NCBI RefSeq assembly: GCF_012935715.1
Contig: NZ_CP052860.1
Coordinates: forward strand, 4,278,001-4,342,000
Source: Pseudomonas sp. ADAK13
GTDB taxonomy: Bacteria; Pseudomonadota; Gammaproteobacteria; Pseudomonadales; Pseudomonadaceae
Direction: 5' to 3'
Length of the DNA: 64,000 nucleotides
Shown here one piece after another: positions 46,049 through 54,807 of the stretch. The position numbers and the translations under genes were made by a program. Positions within the stretch are counted from its first letter, which is position 1. The number at the start of each line of letters is the position of its first letter. The notes below the pieces were generated by a model. That model saw only the letters and a list, made by a program, of their open reading frames with translations. It did no database searches and was not told the DNA's origin.

Positions 46049-46906
46049 CTAGCGGGTGGCGGCCTCGATGTTGTTCACCATGTGCTTGAGACGGGGCCCG
46101 ATGTCGTCCTCGAGTTTCTCCCGGGAAAGGTGAAAACTCGGTCCGCCACAGTTGAACGTCAGCAGCCCATGTTGTGCATGCAGCAGCGGTACGGCGATGG
46201 CGTTTACATCGCGGTGCCACTCACCGATCGACATGCAGTAGCCGAAATCGGTGTAATCCCGGAAGGCACGCTCCAGGCCTTTCCTGATGCCCGGCCAGTC
46301 CTCCAGATGACGCTGGCGGATGTGGTCGAGGATAAATTCCCGCTCGTTTTCCGGCATCGCTGCCAGGCAGGCGCGGCCTGCGGAACTCAAGTGCAACGGC
46401 AACCGCGTACCGACCTGGCGGCGCATGGTCATGTTGGCTTCACCCTGGACCACGTCCAGGTACACCATGTCCAGGCGGTCCCGCGTGGCCATCGCCACTG
46501 CGGCCTGGGCGTACTTGGCCATCGTCTCCATCAGCGGATGGGCCACGGCCCGCACCGACAGGTTCGACAGCATGGCGTAACCGAACGCCATCACCCCGAC
46601 ATCCAGCTGATACCGGCCCGACTGCGGCAGGTGCTTGAGATAGCCCAGGCGGGTCAGCGTGTGGGTCATCCGCGTAATCGTCGGCTTTGGCAGCCCGGTC
46701 TTGCGCGCCAGTTCCTGGTTACCCAGCACGCTTTCGCTGGGGGTGAAGCAGCGCAGCAGTTCCAGGCCTCGGGCCAGGGCGGTGACGAACTGGCGGTCCT
46801 TGTCTTCCTCCTCGTCGGCGTTCATCGGGTCGAGCAGCAAGTGCTCGAACCCGTGGTTGCCTGCCGGTGTTTCGGGTGTGTTCGGGTCCAGGTTTCGACG
46901 GCGCAT
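46049..46906 (-). CDS. IclR-family transcriptional regulator
   Basis: A 285-residue regulator. The winged helix is at about residues 40-105 (ALARGLELLRCFTPSE, LARKTGLPKPTITRMTHTLTRLGYL), and an IclR effector domain follows (GEWHRDVNAIAVPLL, HLSSAGRACLAAMPE). It probably controls the catabolic genes on both sides and responds to a pathway acid or CoA ester. Two copies of a palindrome in the 263-bp divergent gap are its likely operators. PcaR/PcaU relatives activate aromatic and dicarboxylate pathways. Confidence 0.92.
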   Translation of the reverse strand: MRRRNLDPNTPETPAGNHGFEHLLLDPMNADEEEDKDRQFVTALARGLELLRCFTPSESVLGNQELARKTGLPKPTITRMTHTLTRLGYLKHLPQSGRYQLDVGVMAFGYAMLSNLSVRAVAHPLMETMAKYAQAAVAMATRDRLDMVYLDVVQGEANMTMRRQVGTRLPLHLSSAGRACLAAMPENEREFILDHIRQRHLEDWPGIRKGLERAFRDYTDFGYCMSIGEWHRDVNAIAVPLLHAQHGLLTFNCGGPSFHLSREKLEDDIGPRLKHMVNNIEAATR

Positions 46907-46948
46907 GTTAGTCCCCCTTTTTTTAGAAAATCAACAAAACAAAATTGT

Positions 46949-46965
46949 ATTCCGCACAGCGAAAC
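46949..46965. promoter_or_regulatory. Likely IclR operator, imperfect copy
   Basis: The sequence ATTCCGCACAGCGAAAC matches the perfect palindrome at 47110-47126 at 14 of 17 positions, with the right half (GCGAAAC) identical. It lies 43 bp before the iclR ATG. Confidence 0.65.
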
Positions 46966-47109
46966 TAATCAACTTCGCGGGTGATTGTCTTTTTGTTTAA
47001 TAAAATCCGTCTAAACAACGAGTTATAGCCCGATTTACCGGGCGCTCAGGTTTTTACGTTTACATCACGATGGGTCGGTCCTTATGATTATCGCTAAATA
47101 CGGAATGTT

Positions 47110-47126
47110 GTTTCGCATAGCGAAAC
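47110..47126. promoter_or_regulatory. Likely IclR operator, perfect palindrome
   Basis: GTTTCGC-ATA-GCGAAAC is a perfect 7-bp inverted repeat, 44 bp before the enoyl-CoA hydratase start. Short CG-rich palindromes of this size in a divergent gap are typical of IclR-family sites. Confidence 0.7.
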
Positions 47127-47169
47127 TGTCGATATCCGAACTAACAAGAACATTGCAGCAGGAGAATCT

Positions 47170-47955
47170 GTGGCCAGCCTCGACCAACCCGTAGTGCACC
47201 TCGACGTCCAGGACAATGGCGTCGCCGTGGTACGCATCCACCGCCCCGAAGTGAAAAACGCCTTGAACGCCCAGGTCCGCGAAGAGCTGGCCGAGCATTT
47301 TCGTGCCCTGGCCAAGCGCCGTGATGTGCGCGCCATCGTGCTCACCGGCGGCGATCAGTTCTTCGTGGCCGGCGCTGACATCAAGGAGTTCGCCAGCGCG
47401 AGCCCGATCGAGATGTATCGCCGGCACACCGAATATTTGTGGGAAGCCATCAGCCGTTGCCCGAAGCCGGTGATCGCCGCCGTGAATGGTTTTGCCCTGG
47501 GCGGCGGGTGTGAGTTGGCCATGCATTGCGACCTGATCGTCGCCGGGGAATCGGCGCGGTTCGCCCAGCCCGAGGTCAAGCTGGGCCTGATGCCGGGCGC
47601 CGGTGGCACCCAGCGCCTGGTGCGCGCCGTGGGCAAGTTCCAGGCCATGCGCATCGCGTTGACCGGCTGCATGGTCAAGGCGCCGGAAGCCCTGGCCATG
47701 GGCATGCTCAGCGAAGTGGTGGCGGACGATCAAACCATCCCCCGCGCCCTGGAGCTGGCCGCGCAGATTGCCGCCCTGCCGCCGCTGGCGGTGGAACAGA
47801 TCAAGGAAGTGATGCTCGCCGGTGCCGACCTGCCGCTGGAAAGCGCGCTGGTGTTGGAGCGCAAGGCCTTTCAACTGCTGTTCGATTCGGCAGACCAGAA
47901 GGAGGGCGCCGCGGCGTTCTTCGAAAAACGCACCGCGAACTACCTGGGGGAATGA
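47170..47955 (+). CDS. Enoyl-CoA hydratase/isomerase
   Basis: Crotonase-family enzyme, 261 aa, that hydrates the 2-enoyl-CoA produced by the acyl-CoA dehydrogenase. The oxyanion-hole text AGADIKEFA, NGFALGGGCELAMHCD with its catalytic Glu and PEVKLGLMPGAGGTQRL with the second Glu are all intact. The start is GTG at 47170 with AGGAG 5-6 nt upstream. It is first in the three-gene plus-strand operon; the next gene starts at its stop codon. Confidence 0.93.
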   Translation: MASLDQPVVHLDVQDNGVAVVRIHRPEVKNALNAQVREELAEHFRALAKRRDVRAIVLTGGDQFFVAGADIKEFASASPIEMYRRHTEYLWEAISRCPKPVIAAVNGFALGGGCELAMHCDLIVAGESARFAQPEVKLGLMPGAGGTQRLVRAVGKFQAMRIALTGCMVKAPEALAMGMLSEVVADDQTIPRALELAAQIAALPPLAVEQIKEVMLAGADLPLESALVLERKAFQLLFDSADQKEGAAAFFEKRTANYLGE

Positions 47956-47957
47956 CG

Positions 47958-49487
47958 ATGACGGATTCAATCAAGATCATGGGCTTGGTAGGCACTGGCG
48001 TGATGGGCGCCGGGATTGCACAGATTGCCGCTCAAGCCGGCGTGTTGGTGCGCTTGTTCGACGCCCGCGACGGTGCGGCGCAGGCTGCCCGGGACAGCCT
48101 CGGCACCACGCTTTCCAAGCTGGCCGCCAAGGGCAAGATCACCCAGGCGGCGGTGGACGCTGCGCTGGAAAACCTGCAAGTGGCCGCCACCATCGGGGCG
48201 CTGCACGATTGCGACCTGGTGGTGGAAGCCATCGTCGAAAACCTCGACGCCAAGCGCGGCCTGTTGCAGCAACTCGAAGGTGTGGTCAGCGCGGAGTGCA
48301 TCCTCGCTACCAACACCTCATCGCTGTCGGTCACGGCTATCGCCACCGGCTGCCAACACCCTGAGCGGGTGGCCGGGCTGCACTTCTTCAACCCGGTGCC
48401 GTTGATGCGCGTCGTCGAGGTGATCGACGGCCTGGCCACTGCGCCGAAGGTCGGCGATGACCTGCTGGCCTTCGTTACCCGCACCGGCCATCGCGGTGTG
48501 CGCGCCAAGGACACCCCGGGTTTTATCGTCAACCACGCCGGCCGTGCGTACGGCACCGAAGCCTTGAAGATGCTCGATGAAGGCGTTGCCGAGCGCGGCG
48601 ATATCGACCGCATCCTGCGTGAAGGCGCAGGGTTTCGCATGGGCCCGCTGGAACTGCTGGACCTCACCGGGCTCGACGTGTCCCACCCGGTGATGGAGTC
48701 GATCTACAACCAGTTCTATCAAGACCCGCGCTACAAACCGTCGCCCCTGACCCGCCAGATGCTGGTGGGCGGGCGCTTCGGGCGCAAAAGCGGGCAGGGC
48801 TTCTACCGCTATGAAAATGGCCAGGTGGTCGACGGCCCGCAGCCGCAACCGGTGCCTGCCATCAAGCCATTCCCGCCGGTGTGGATCGCCACCGAAAACG
48901 CCGATGACTACGAGCGCCTCAGCGCGCTGGTGATCGAGTTGGGCGCGCACCTGGAAAGCGCGGCGCAGCCTTCGCCAGAAGCGTTGTGCCTGCTGGCGCC
49001 GTACGGCCTCGACGCCACCTCGGCCAGCGAACGCTTCCACACCGCCCCGGCGCGCACCCTGTGCATCGACCTGCTGACCGACCTGTCGCGCCATCGCACC
49101 TTGATGCAAACCCCGCTGACGTCCAGCGCCAGCCGCGACGCCGCCCACGCGCTGCTCGCCAATGACGGTGTAGGCGTGACGGTGATCAGCGACAGCGTCG
49201 GCTTCGTCGCCCAGCGCACCCTGGCGATGGTGGTCAACCTGGCCTGCGACATTGCCCAGCAACGCATCGCCAGCGTCGACGACATCGACCAGGCGGTGCA
49301 GCTCGGCCTGGGTTATCCACAAGGCCCGCTGGCCTGGGGCGATGCCCTTGGGCCACGGCGCATCCTCACGATTTTGCAGCGCATGAGCGAACTCACCCAC
49401 GACCCGCGTTATCGCCCCAGCCCCTGGCTGCGGCGGCGTGCCGTGCTGGGGATTTCCCTGCGTCATGAAGAGCCGGCAGTCGGCTGA
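47958..49487 (+). CDS. 3-hydroxyacyl-CoA dehydrogenase, double C-terminal domain (PaaH-like)
   Basis: NAD-dependent oxidation of 3-hydroxyacyl-CoA; 509 aa. An NAD fold (GLVGTGVMGAGIAQIAA) is followed by LHFFNPVPLMRVVEV with the catalytic His, then two 3HCDH C-terminal domains (about residues 190-285 and 400-500). This long form with a duplicated C-domain is typical of 3-hydroxyadipyl-CoA/3-hydroxybutyryl-CoA dehydrogenases. The ATG at 47958 is preferred; ATG 47952 overlaps the previous stop and is possible. It is coupled to the hydratase. Confidence 0.92.
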   Translation: MTDSIKIMGLVGTGVMGAGIAQIAAQAGVLVRLFDARDGAAQAARDSLGTTLSKLAAKGKITQAAVDAALENLQVAATIGALHDCDLVVEAIVENLDAKRGLLQQLEGVVSAECILATNTSSLSVTAIATGCQHPERVAGLHFFNPVPLMRVVEVIDGLATAPKVGDDLLAFVTRTGHRGVRAKDTPGFIVNHAGRAYGTEALKMLDEGVAERGDIDRILREGAGFRMGPLELLDLTGLDVSHPVMESIYNQFYQDPRYKPSPLTRQMLVGGRFGRKSGQGFYRYENGQVVDGPQPQPVPAIKPFPPVWIATENADDYERLSALVIELGAHLESAAQPSPEALCLLAPYGLDATSASERFHTAPARTLCIDLLTDLSRHRTLMQTPLTSSASRDAAHALLANDGVGVTVISDSVGFVAQRTLAMVVNLACDIAQQRIASVDDIDQAVQLGLGYPQGPLAWGDALGPRRILTILQRMSELTHDPRYRPSPWLRRRAVLGISLRHEEPAVG

Positions 49488-49513
49488 TTTCGATTCATCA
49501 CAGGACAAGAATA

Positions 49514-50746
49514 ATGGGTGCATTGACAGGTTTGCGGGTGCTGGATTTAAGCCGGGTATTGGCCGGGCCCTGGTGTGGCCAGGTGTTGGCTGACCTCGGC
49601 GCGGAAGTGATCAAGATCGAACGGCCGCAAAGTGGTGACGATACCCGGGGTTGGGGCCCGCCGTGGATGAAGACTGATACCGGCGAGTCGTCCGGGCAAG
49701 CGTCGTATTACCAGTCCACCAACCGCGGCAAACTCTCCGTGGCCATCGACCTCGCCACCCGCGAAGGCCAGGAACTGGTGCGGGCGCTGGCGGCCAGTTC
49801 CGACGTACTGATCGAAAACTACAAGGCCGGTTCCCTGGCCCGCTATGGCCTGGACTACGCGACCCTGGCCGAGATCAATCCGCGCCTGGTGTACTGCTCC
49901 ATCACCGGTTTCGGCCAGACCGGCCCGCGTGCCGAAGAGCCCGGCTATGACTTCATCATCCAGGGCATCGGCGGCCTGATGAGCATCACCGGCGAGCGCG
50001 ACGACCTGCCCGGCGGCGGTCCGCAAAAAGTCGGCGTGGCGTTCTCCGACCTGATGACCGGCCTGTATTCCACCGTCGCGATCCAGGCTGCCTTGCTCAG
50101 CCGCGAACGCACCGGCGTCGGCCAACACATCGACATGGCCCTGCTGGACGTGCAAGTGGCAACCCTGGCCAACCAGAGCATGAACTACCTGGCCTCGGGC
50201 AAGGTACCGGAGCGCTACGGCAACGCCCACGCCAACATCGTGCCGTACCAGGTGTTCCGCGCTGCAGACCGCGACTTCATTATTGCCTGCGGCAACGACA
50301 GCCAGTTTATTGCGCTGTGCCACAGCATTGGTTTGCCACACCTGCCGCAAGACCCGCGCTTTCGGCGCAATGCCGATCGGGTCGCGCATCGGGCAGAGAT
50401 TGTCGAGCTGTTGTCGGCACACTTCCTGGGGCGTACGGCGGACGAGTGGGTGGCGAGTATTCACGCGTCGAAAGTGCCGGTGGGCGCGATCAATAACATC
50501 GCTCAATCCCTGGAAGAGCCGCAGGTGATTGCCCGTGGGTTGATGGTGAAAATCCCGCATCCCAAGAATCCGGAGTTCGAGATGGTCGGCAGCCCGATCA
50601 AGATGTCGGGCACGCCGGTGGAGTATGTAAGGCCGGCGCCGATGTTGGGGCAGCATACGGATGAAGTGCTGGGTGAGCGGCTGGGGTTGTCGGCAGAACA
50701 GCTGGGGCAACTCAAGGCGGGTGGGGTGATCGAGCAACTCGACTGA
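49514..50746 (+). CDS. Class III CoA-transferase (CaiB/BaiF family)
   Basis: Transfers CoA from a donor acyl-CoA to an organic acid; 410 aa. The N-terminal GLRVLDLSRVLAGPWCGQ and DLGAEVIKIERP, the catalytic Asp in GQHIDMALLDVQVATL, and the GGGPQKVGVAFSDLMTGLY loop are family features. It probably activates the acid that the pathway degrades, replacing an ATP-dependent ligase. It is the last gene of the operon (26 bp after the dehydrogenase) and converges with a LysR gene 6 bp away. Confidence 0.93.
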   Translation: MGALTGLRVLDLSRVLAGPWCGQVLADLGAEVIKIERPQSGDDTRGWGPPWMKTDTGESSGQASYYQSTNRGKLSVAIDLATREGQELVRALAASSDVLIENYKAGSLARYGLDYATLAEINPRLVYCSITGFGQTGPRAEEPGYDFIIQGIGGLMSITGERDDLPGGGPQKVGVAFSDLMTGLYSTVAIQAALLSRERTGVGQHIDMALLDVQVATLANQSMNYLASGKVPERYGNAHANIVPYQVFRAADRDFIIACGNDSQFIALCHSIGLPHLPQDPRFRRNADRVAHRAEIVELLSAHFLGRTADEWVASIHASKVPVGAINNIAQSLEEPQVIARGLMVKIPHPKNPEFEMVGSPIKMSGTPVEYVRPAPMLGQHTDEVLGERLGLSAEQLGQLKAGGVIEQLD

Positions 50747-50752
50747 GCCGTT

Positions 50753-51670
50753 TCAAACAGGCGACTCCTGCGCCGAACGTTGTTGAACAAACCGTTCGAT
50801 CAACCACCTCGCCGCAGGCCCCGGTGGCACATCCGTGCGGTAGATAACGTCGAACGTGTATTTGCCGCTTTCGTATTCCGGGATGTTCAATTTCACCAGC
50901 CGGCCACTCTCCAGGTCCTCCTGCACCATCGGGGTCGGCATGTTCCCCCAGCCGATCCCTTCACGCAGCAGCATGTGCTTGGCGCCCAGGTCGGCCAGGC
51001 GCCAGGTGCGGTTGCTGAGCACGGCGAAATCCTTGTCCTTGGTCAGGCGTGAGCGATCGGACAGGACCAGTTGCGTCAGCTCGCGCCCGGCGCCCGGTAC
51101 ATTGGCGTCGCCTGATGCCAGTGGATGATTCGGCGCGGCCACCGGGATCAGCTCGACACTGCCGATGCTCATCCTTTCGATCCCGTCGATGCCCTCATTC
51201 ATCGGCCCGCTCACGCCGATGATCGCTTCGCGGTTGATCACCAGTTCAGCGACGGCGCCGAGCGCCTCCATGTGCAGGTGCAGTGAAACCGTGGGGAACG
51301 CTTCCCGAAAGGATTTGAGGGCGTCCACCACGCGCTCGGCGGGAAGCATCACATCCAGCACCACATGGACTTCGGCTTCGAGCCCCTGAAGCAGGCCTTT
51401 GACCTTGGCGCGCAAGCCATGAATGCCGTTGGTGATGGTCCGGGCTTCGGCCAGCACGGTGCGCCCTGCCTCGGTGAGCTGGGGTTTGCGGGTGGTATGG
51501 CGGTCAAACAGCGACACGCCCAGTTGTGTTTCCAGGTTGGCGATCGAGTAGCTGACGACCGAGGTGGCGCGGTGAAGTTTTCGGGCGGCCGCTGCAAAAC
51601 TGCCGACTTCCACCACCGTCAGGAACACGCGCAGTTGGTCCAGTGTCGGTGTTCCGGGCTCAGAAAGCAT
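50753..51670 (-). CDS. LysR-family regulator
   Basis: A 305-residue LysR protein. The winged helix is at residues 8-65 (LDQLRVFLTVVEVGSFAAAA, ATSVVSYSIANLETQLGVSLF), and a periplasmic-binding-protein-like effector domain follows. Position and orientation suggest that it controls the divergent doxX-pirin-pirin-SDR group. The HTH variant SVVSYSIANLE is typical of quinone- or acid-responsive members, but the ligand is unknown. Confidence 0.9.
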   Translation of the reverse strand: MLSEPGTPTLDQLRVFLTVVEVGSFAAAARKLHRATSVVSYSIANLETQLGVSLFDRHTTRKPQLTEAGRTVLAEARTITNGIHGLRAKVKGLLQGLEAEVHVVLDVMLPAERVVDALKSFREAFPTVSLHLHMEALGAVAELVINREAIIGVSGPMNEGIDGIERMSIGSVELIPVAAPNHPLASGDANVPGAGRELTQLVLSDRSRLTKDKDFAVLSNRTWRLADLGAKHMLLREGIGWGNMPTPMVQEDLESGRLVKLNIPEYESGKYTFDVIYRTDVPPGPAARWLIERFVQQRSAQESPV

Positions 51671-51744
51671 GTGGGTAGCCTCAGGCGTGCGTTGATTGAT
51701 GCAGAGTAGCTTGTCTATTTAATCGAATCTAATGATCTAAATTA

Positions 51745-51767
51745 ACCAGCTATTCAGAGTAGCTGGT
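51745..51767. promoter_or_regulatory. Perfect palindrome in the LysR-doxX divergent region
   Basis: ACCAGCTA and TAGCTGGT are perfect 8-bp inverted repeats with a 7-nt spacer, 66 bp before doxX. It is a candidate LysR binding site for the adjacent regulator. An AT-rich stretch just upstream (51719-51745) could carry the promoter. Confidence 0.55.
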
Positions 51768-51832
51768 CAGGCGCAACATTTCTTCAAGAGAGCGGTTCAT
51801 GTCGAGCCGTTTCCAATCGAAGGAAATACCCC

Positions 51833-52273
51833 ATGTCTACTTCTCAACACATCGCTCATTCCGACAACGCCGAACACAGCCAATCTGATGTGGCTCATGC
51901 CTCGGCCTCGTTGATTGGCCGAGTACTGCTCAGTGCCATCTTCATCCTCTCCGGCGTTTCGAAACTGGCAGCGCCCGCCATGATGGTTGGTTACATCAGC
52001 TCCGTCGGGTTGCCGTTTCCACAAGTGGCATTGGTGGTGGCGGTCATCGTTGAACTGGGTGGTGGCCTGGCGCTGATCGCGGGTTATCGCGCCCGTGTCG
52101 TTGCGGCAGTACTGGCACTGTTCAGCGTGGCCACGGCGCTGGCTTTCCATAATGCGCTGGGGGATCAAAACCAGTTCATCCACTTCTTCAAGAACATCGC
52201 CATGGCCGGTGGCCTGCTGCAAGTGGTTGCCTTTGGTGCCGGTCGTTTCAGCCTCGATGCTCGTCGCCGCTGA
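51833..52273 (+). CDS. DoxX family membrane protein
   Basis: A 146-residue inner-membrane protein with four helices; SLIGRVLLSAIFILSGVSKL at about residues 28-47 is the usual DoxX N-terminal helix, and PFPQVALVVAVIVELGGGLAL the second. DoxX proteins are thought to act as small membrane partners in redox or thiol stress. AAGGAA precedes the ATG. It begins a four-gene run (gap 20 bp to the first pirin). Confidence 0.9.
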   Translation: MSTSQHIAHSDNAEHSQSDVAHASASLIGRVLLSAIFILSGVSKLAAPAMMVGYISSVGLPFPQVALVVAVIVELGGGLALIAGYRARVVAAVLALFSVATALAFHNALGDQNQFIHFFKNIAMAGGLLQVVAFGAGRFSLDARRR

Positions 52274-52293
52274 TACCGCCTGGAGTAATCATC

Positions 52294-53169
52294 ATGGCCG
52301 TTCATGAAACCGTTGCCCCTCGGGCAATCACTTACCGCACCACCGGCAGTGGGCATGGCCCGATTGTGAGGCTGATGAGCCCTTCGGACCTGGGGCACCT
52401 GATCAAGCCTTTCGTGTTCCTGGATCTGTTTGAAGGCGAGAGTTCATTCATCCACGGCATGCCCATGCACCCTCACTCGGGCATCGCCACCGTCACCGTG
52501 ATTACCGAAGGCAATCTGCATTTTGAGGATGCTGAATCGGGTGTCGGGACGATCGACTATGGCGGTGTTGAATGGATGCGGGCGGGTGGTGGCGTGTGGC
52601 ACGGAAAGGAGATGTCGGTTGGCACGTCTAAGCGCATCCAGGGTTTTCAATTGTGGGTTGCACTGCCACCGGCGTTGGAAAACGCGCGCGTCGATAGCCA
52701 ATACCTGGAGTCAAGCGTGATGCCGGAAGCGGGGCCGGCACGGGTGATTGTTGGCGAGTACCAAGGTGTGCAAAGCCCGGTTCGGGCGCCGGCGGGCATT
52801 AATTACCTGTTGGTTACGCTGCAAGACGGTGAGTCCTGGACCTATGTGCCGCCCAATGGGCACGAGTCATTGTGGCTGAGTGTCAGCCGCGGGCAGCTCG
52901 CTGCACCCGGCCTAGTCATGGCGGGAGAAATGGCCGTCTTCGAACCCGGCAGTGGCGCTGTGACGCTGACGGCGATGCAGCGCGATACGGTGTTCGTGAT
53001 CGGTTCAGCGGCGCCTCACCCCTATGACCTGGCGCTGGGAAACTACTCGGTTCACACCAGCGCGCAGGCCTTGCACGCGGGCGAGGCAAAAATTGCCGAA
53101 ATCGGCGCCCGGTTGCGTGAGCACCTGGGGCGTGCAAAGCAGCCCGACACCGTGCCCGTTTTCCGCTAA
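52294..53169 (+). CDS. Pirin-family protein, long form
   Basis: A 291-residue bicupin. Metal-binding text of pirins is visible: FIHGMPMHPHSGIATVTVITEG (His pair) and RAGGGVWHGKEM (His/Glu). Some pirins are quercetinases, others metal-binding regulators. A pirin C-terminal domain covers about residues 175-280. It is the second gene of the LysR-controlled group. Confidence 0.9.
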   Translation: MAVHETVAPRAITYRTTGSGHGPIVRLMSPSDLGHLIKPFVFLDLFEGESSFIHGMPMHPHSGIATVTVITEGNLHFEDAESGVGTIDYGGVEWMRAGGGVWHGKEMSVGTSKRIQGFQLWVALPPALENARVDSQYLESSVMPEAGPARVIVGEYQGVQSPVRAPAGINYLLVTLQDGESWTYVPPNGHESLWLSVSRGQLAAPGLVMAGEMAVFEPGSGAVTLTAMQRDTVFVIGSAAPHPYDLALGNYSVHTSAQALHAGEAKIAEIGARLREHLGRAKQPDTVPVFR

Positions 53170-53228
53170 CCCAAACGACCCATGTCGCCCCATTTACGCG
53201 GCACCTGGCTGCACCTACAGGAACTGAA

Positions 53229-53921
53229 ATGCTAGAGCACCGACTCAAGGCCGATCTCGGCGGCGGCGACTATGGCTGGCTCAAGGCCCGTCATCACTTC
53301 AAGGTAACGCCCGATGGCAATCCCGCTCACCGCCCGCTGGGGGCTCTGGTGGTCTGGAACGATGACCTGATAGCGCCTGACAGCGGCTTCCCGATGCATG
53401 GCCACGAAAACATGGAGATCGTTTCCTACGTGCTGGAAGGTTCGGTGAGTCATCGGGACAGTGCCGGCGGCCAAGGCCGTACCGAGGCGGGTGACGTGCA
53501 GGTGATGAGTGCCGGCACCGGAATTCGGCATGAAGAGCGCAACGCGCAAGGTGTTCCGTTAAGGCTGTTTCAGATCTGGTTGCGGCCACGGGAAAACGGT
53601 GGTGTTCCCCGTTGGGGGTCGCGCCCGTTTCCAAAGGCGGGTCGGGCTGGTCAATGGGCCGTGTTGGCCAGCGGGATGCCGGACGATCAGGGCGCATTGC
53701 AGATCTGCGCCGATGCACGGGTGCTGGGCGCCACACTCAAGGCCGGTCAGCGCTTGAACTATTCGATGACTGGCCAGGGCTATCTGGTGCCGACCCTCGG
53801 TGCAGTGACAGTCAATGGCGCGACGGTTGAAGCCGGGGATGGTGTGGCCATGACCCAAGAGCGCGTGCTGGCGGTCGAGGCTATCGACGATACCGAAGTG
53901 ATACTGGTCGAGGTGTTTTGA
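53229..53921 (+). CDS. Pirin-family protein, short YhhW-like
   Basis: A 230-residue bicupin of the YhhW/quercetin 2,3-dioxygenase type. The first cupin has FPMHGHENMEIVSYVLEG and MSAGTGIRHEERN, carrying the expected three His and one Glu. It differs clearly from the preceding pirin (RAGGGVWHGKEM type), so the pair is not a recent duplication. Its stop lies 2 nt before the SDR ATG, so it is coupled. Confidence 0.9.
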   Translation: MLEHRLKADLGGGDYGWLKARHHFKVTPDGNPAHRPLGALVVWNDDLIAPDSGFPMHGHENMEIVSYVLEGSVSHRDSAGGQGRTEAGDVQVMSAGTGIRHEERNAQGVPLRLFQIWLRPRENGGVPRWGSRPFPKAGRAGQWAVLASGMPDDQGALQICADARVLGATLKAGQRLNYSMTGQGYLVPTLGAVTVNGATVEAGDGVAMTQERVLAVEAIDDTEVILVEVF

Positions 53922-53923
53922 GC

Positions 53924-54748
53924 ATGAGCACGATCATCATGACCGGCGGGACGTTCGGCCTGGGGGAGGCGACTGCGCAGCGGTTGAGCTCGATTCCTGG
54001 CACCCGGCTTATCCTTGGCGGGCTTGAAACCCGTTGGCCCCTGGAGCTGGCAAGCCTAAGCAGCGTCAGGCAGTTCGCCAGGCAAGTACTCGATACCCTG
54101 GGCGAGACGAAGATTGATGCCCTAGTGCTGAATGCCGGGATCAGCTTTCCCACAGCGGTGCGCACGGTGGACGGTTATGAGACCACCTTTGCGGTGAATC
54201 ACCTCGGCCACTATTTACTGCTGCGGCTGCTTGCCCCTGCGTTGGCACCTGATGCGATTGTGATGATCACCACCAGCAATACCCATGACCCGATGTTCAG
54301 CCCGGTCGCCCCGTTTCCCTATGTCGATGCACACCAACTGGCGTACCTGGACCTTGAGTCTGGCGGCCTGGCATTCGAGTCCGGATTCCGCGCTTACGCC
54401 ACGTCGAAGCTGTGCAACCTGTTGACGGCGCGTGCCTTCGCGGCGGCATTCGATGCCCGAGTGATTGCTTATAACCCTGGGTATATTCCCGGTACTGGTC
54501 TGGGGCGCAACTTGCCGCCGGGGACGCTGCCGCTATCGAGCGCTCATCAGGCTGAGGCCGCGCGCCTGCACGCCGGGCACGTCCTGGCCGATCTTGCGCT
54601 TGGGCGCATCGTTCCGCCGCCCGGGCGTCTGTATGCATCCCTTGTGAGGGGCGAGGTGACGTGGCCCGAGCCGTCCGAGCTGGCTAGGCGTGAGGATGTT
54701 GCGCAGAAGCTTTGGAATGACAGCGCGGTGTTGACGGGCTTGGCCTGA
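53924..54748 (+). CDS. Short-chain dehydrogenase/reductase (protochlorophyllide-reductase-like)
   Basis: A 274-residue SDR. Cofactor loop TGGTFGLGEAT at residues 8-18, LVLNAGISFPTAV as the NAG motif, VNHLGHYLLL, and the active-site Tyr/Lys in FRAYATSKLCN. The VDGYETTFAVNHLGH region is typical of retinol-/protochlorophyllide-type SDRs. It is the last gene of the DoxX-pirin group and ends at a good terminator; the substrate may be the same quinone or flavonoid-like compound that the pirins handle. Confidence 0.88.
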   Translation: MSTIIMTGGTFGLGEATAQRLSSIPGTRLILGGLETRWPLELASLSSVRQFARQVLDTLGETKIDALVLNAGISFPTAVRTVDGYETTFAVNHLGHYLLLRLLAPALAPDAIVMITTSNTHDPMFSPVAPFPYVDAHQLAYLDLESGGLAFESGFRAYATSKLCNLLTARAFAAAFDARVIAYNPGYIPGTGLGRNLPPGTLPLSSAHQAEAARLHAGHVLADLALGRIVPPPGRLYASLVRGEVTWPEPSELARREDVAQKLWNDSAVLTGLA

Positions 54749-54772
54749 GGGCATTATCGAGCGGGGGAAGCT

Positions 54773-54807
54773 GACGGCAGCTGGTTCACAACTGCCGTCC
54801 GCTTTTT
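54773..54807 (+). terminator. Rho-independent terminator after the DoxX-pirin-SDR group
   Basis: GACGGCAG and CTGCCGTC form an 8-bp perfect stem with an 11-nt loop, followed by CGC and five T. Its T-run overlaps the stop codon of the convergent glycerophosphodiesterase gene. Confidence 0.75.

Noticed and set aside
44798..46984. A 728-codon open frame on the plus strand across the acyl-CoA dehydrogenase and iclR
   Set aside because: Antisense to two genes and it covers the likely operator region; no domain recognised.
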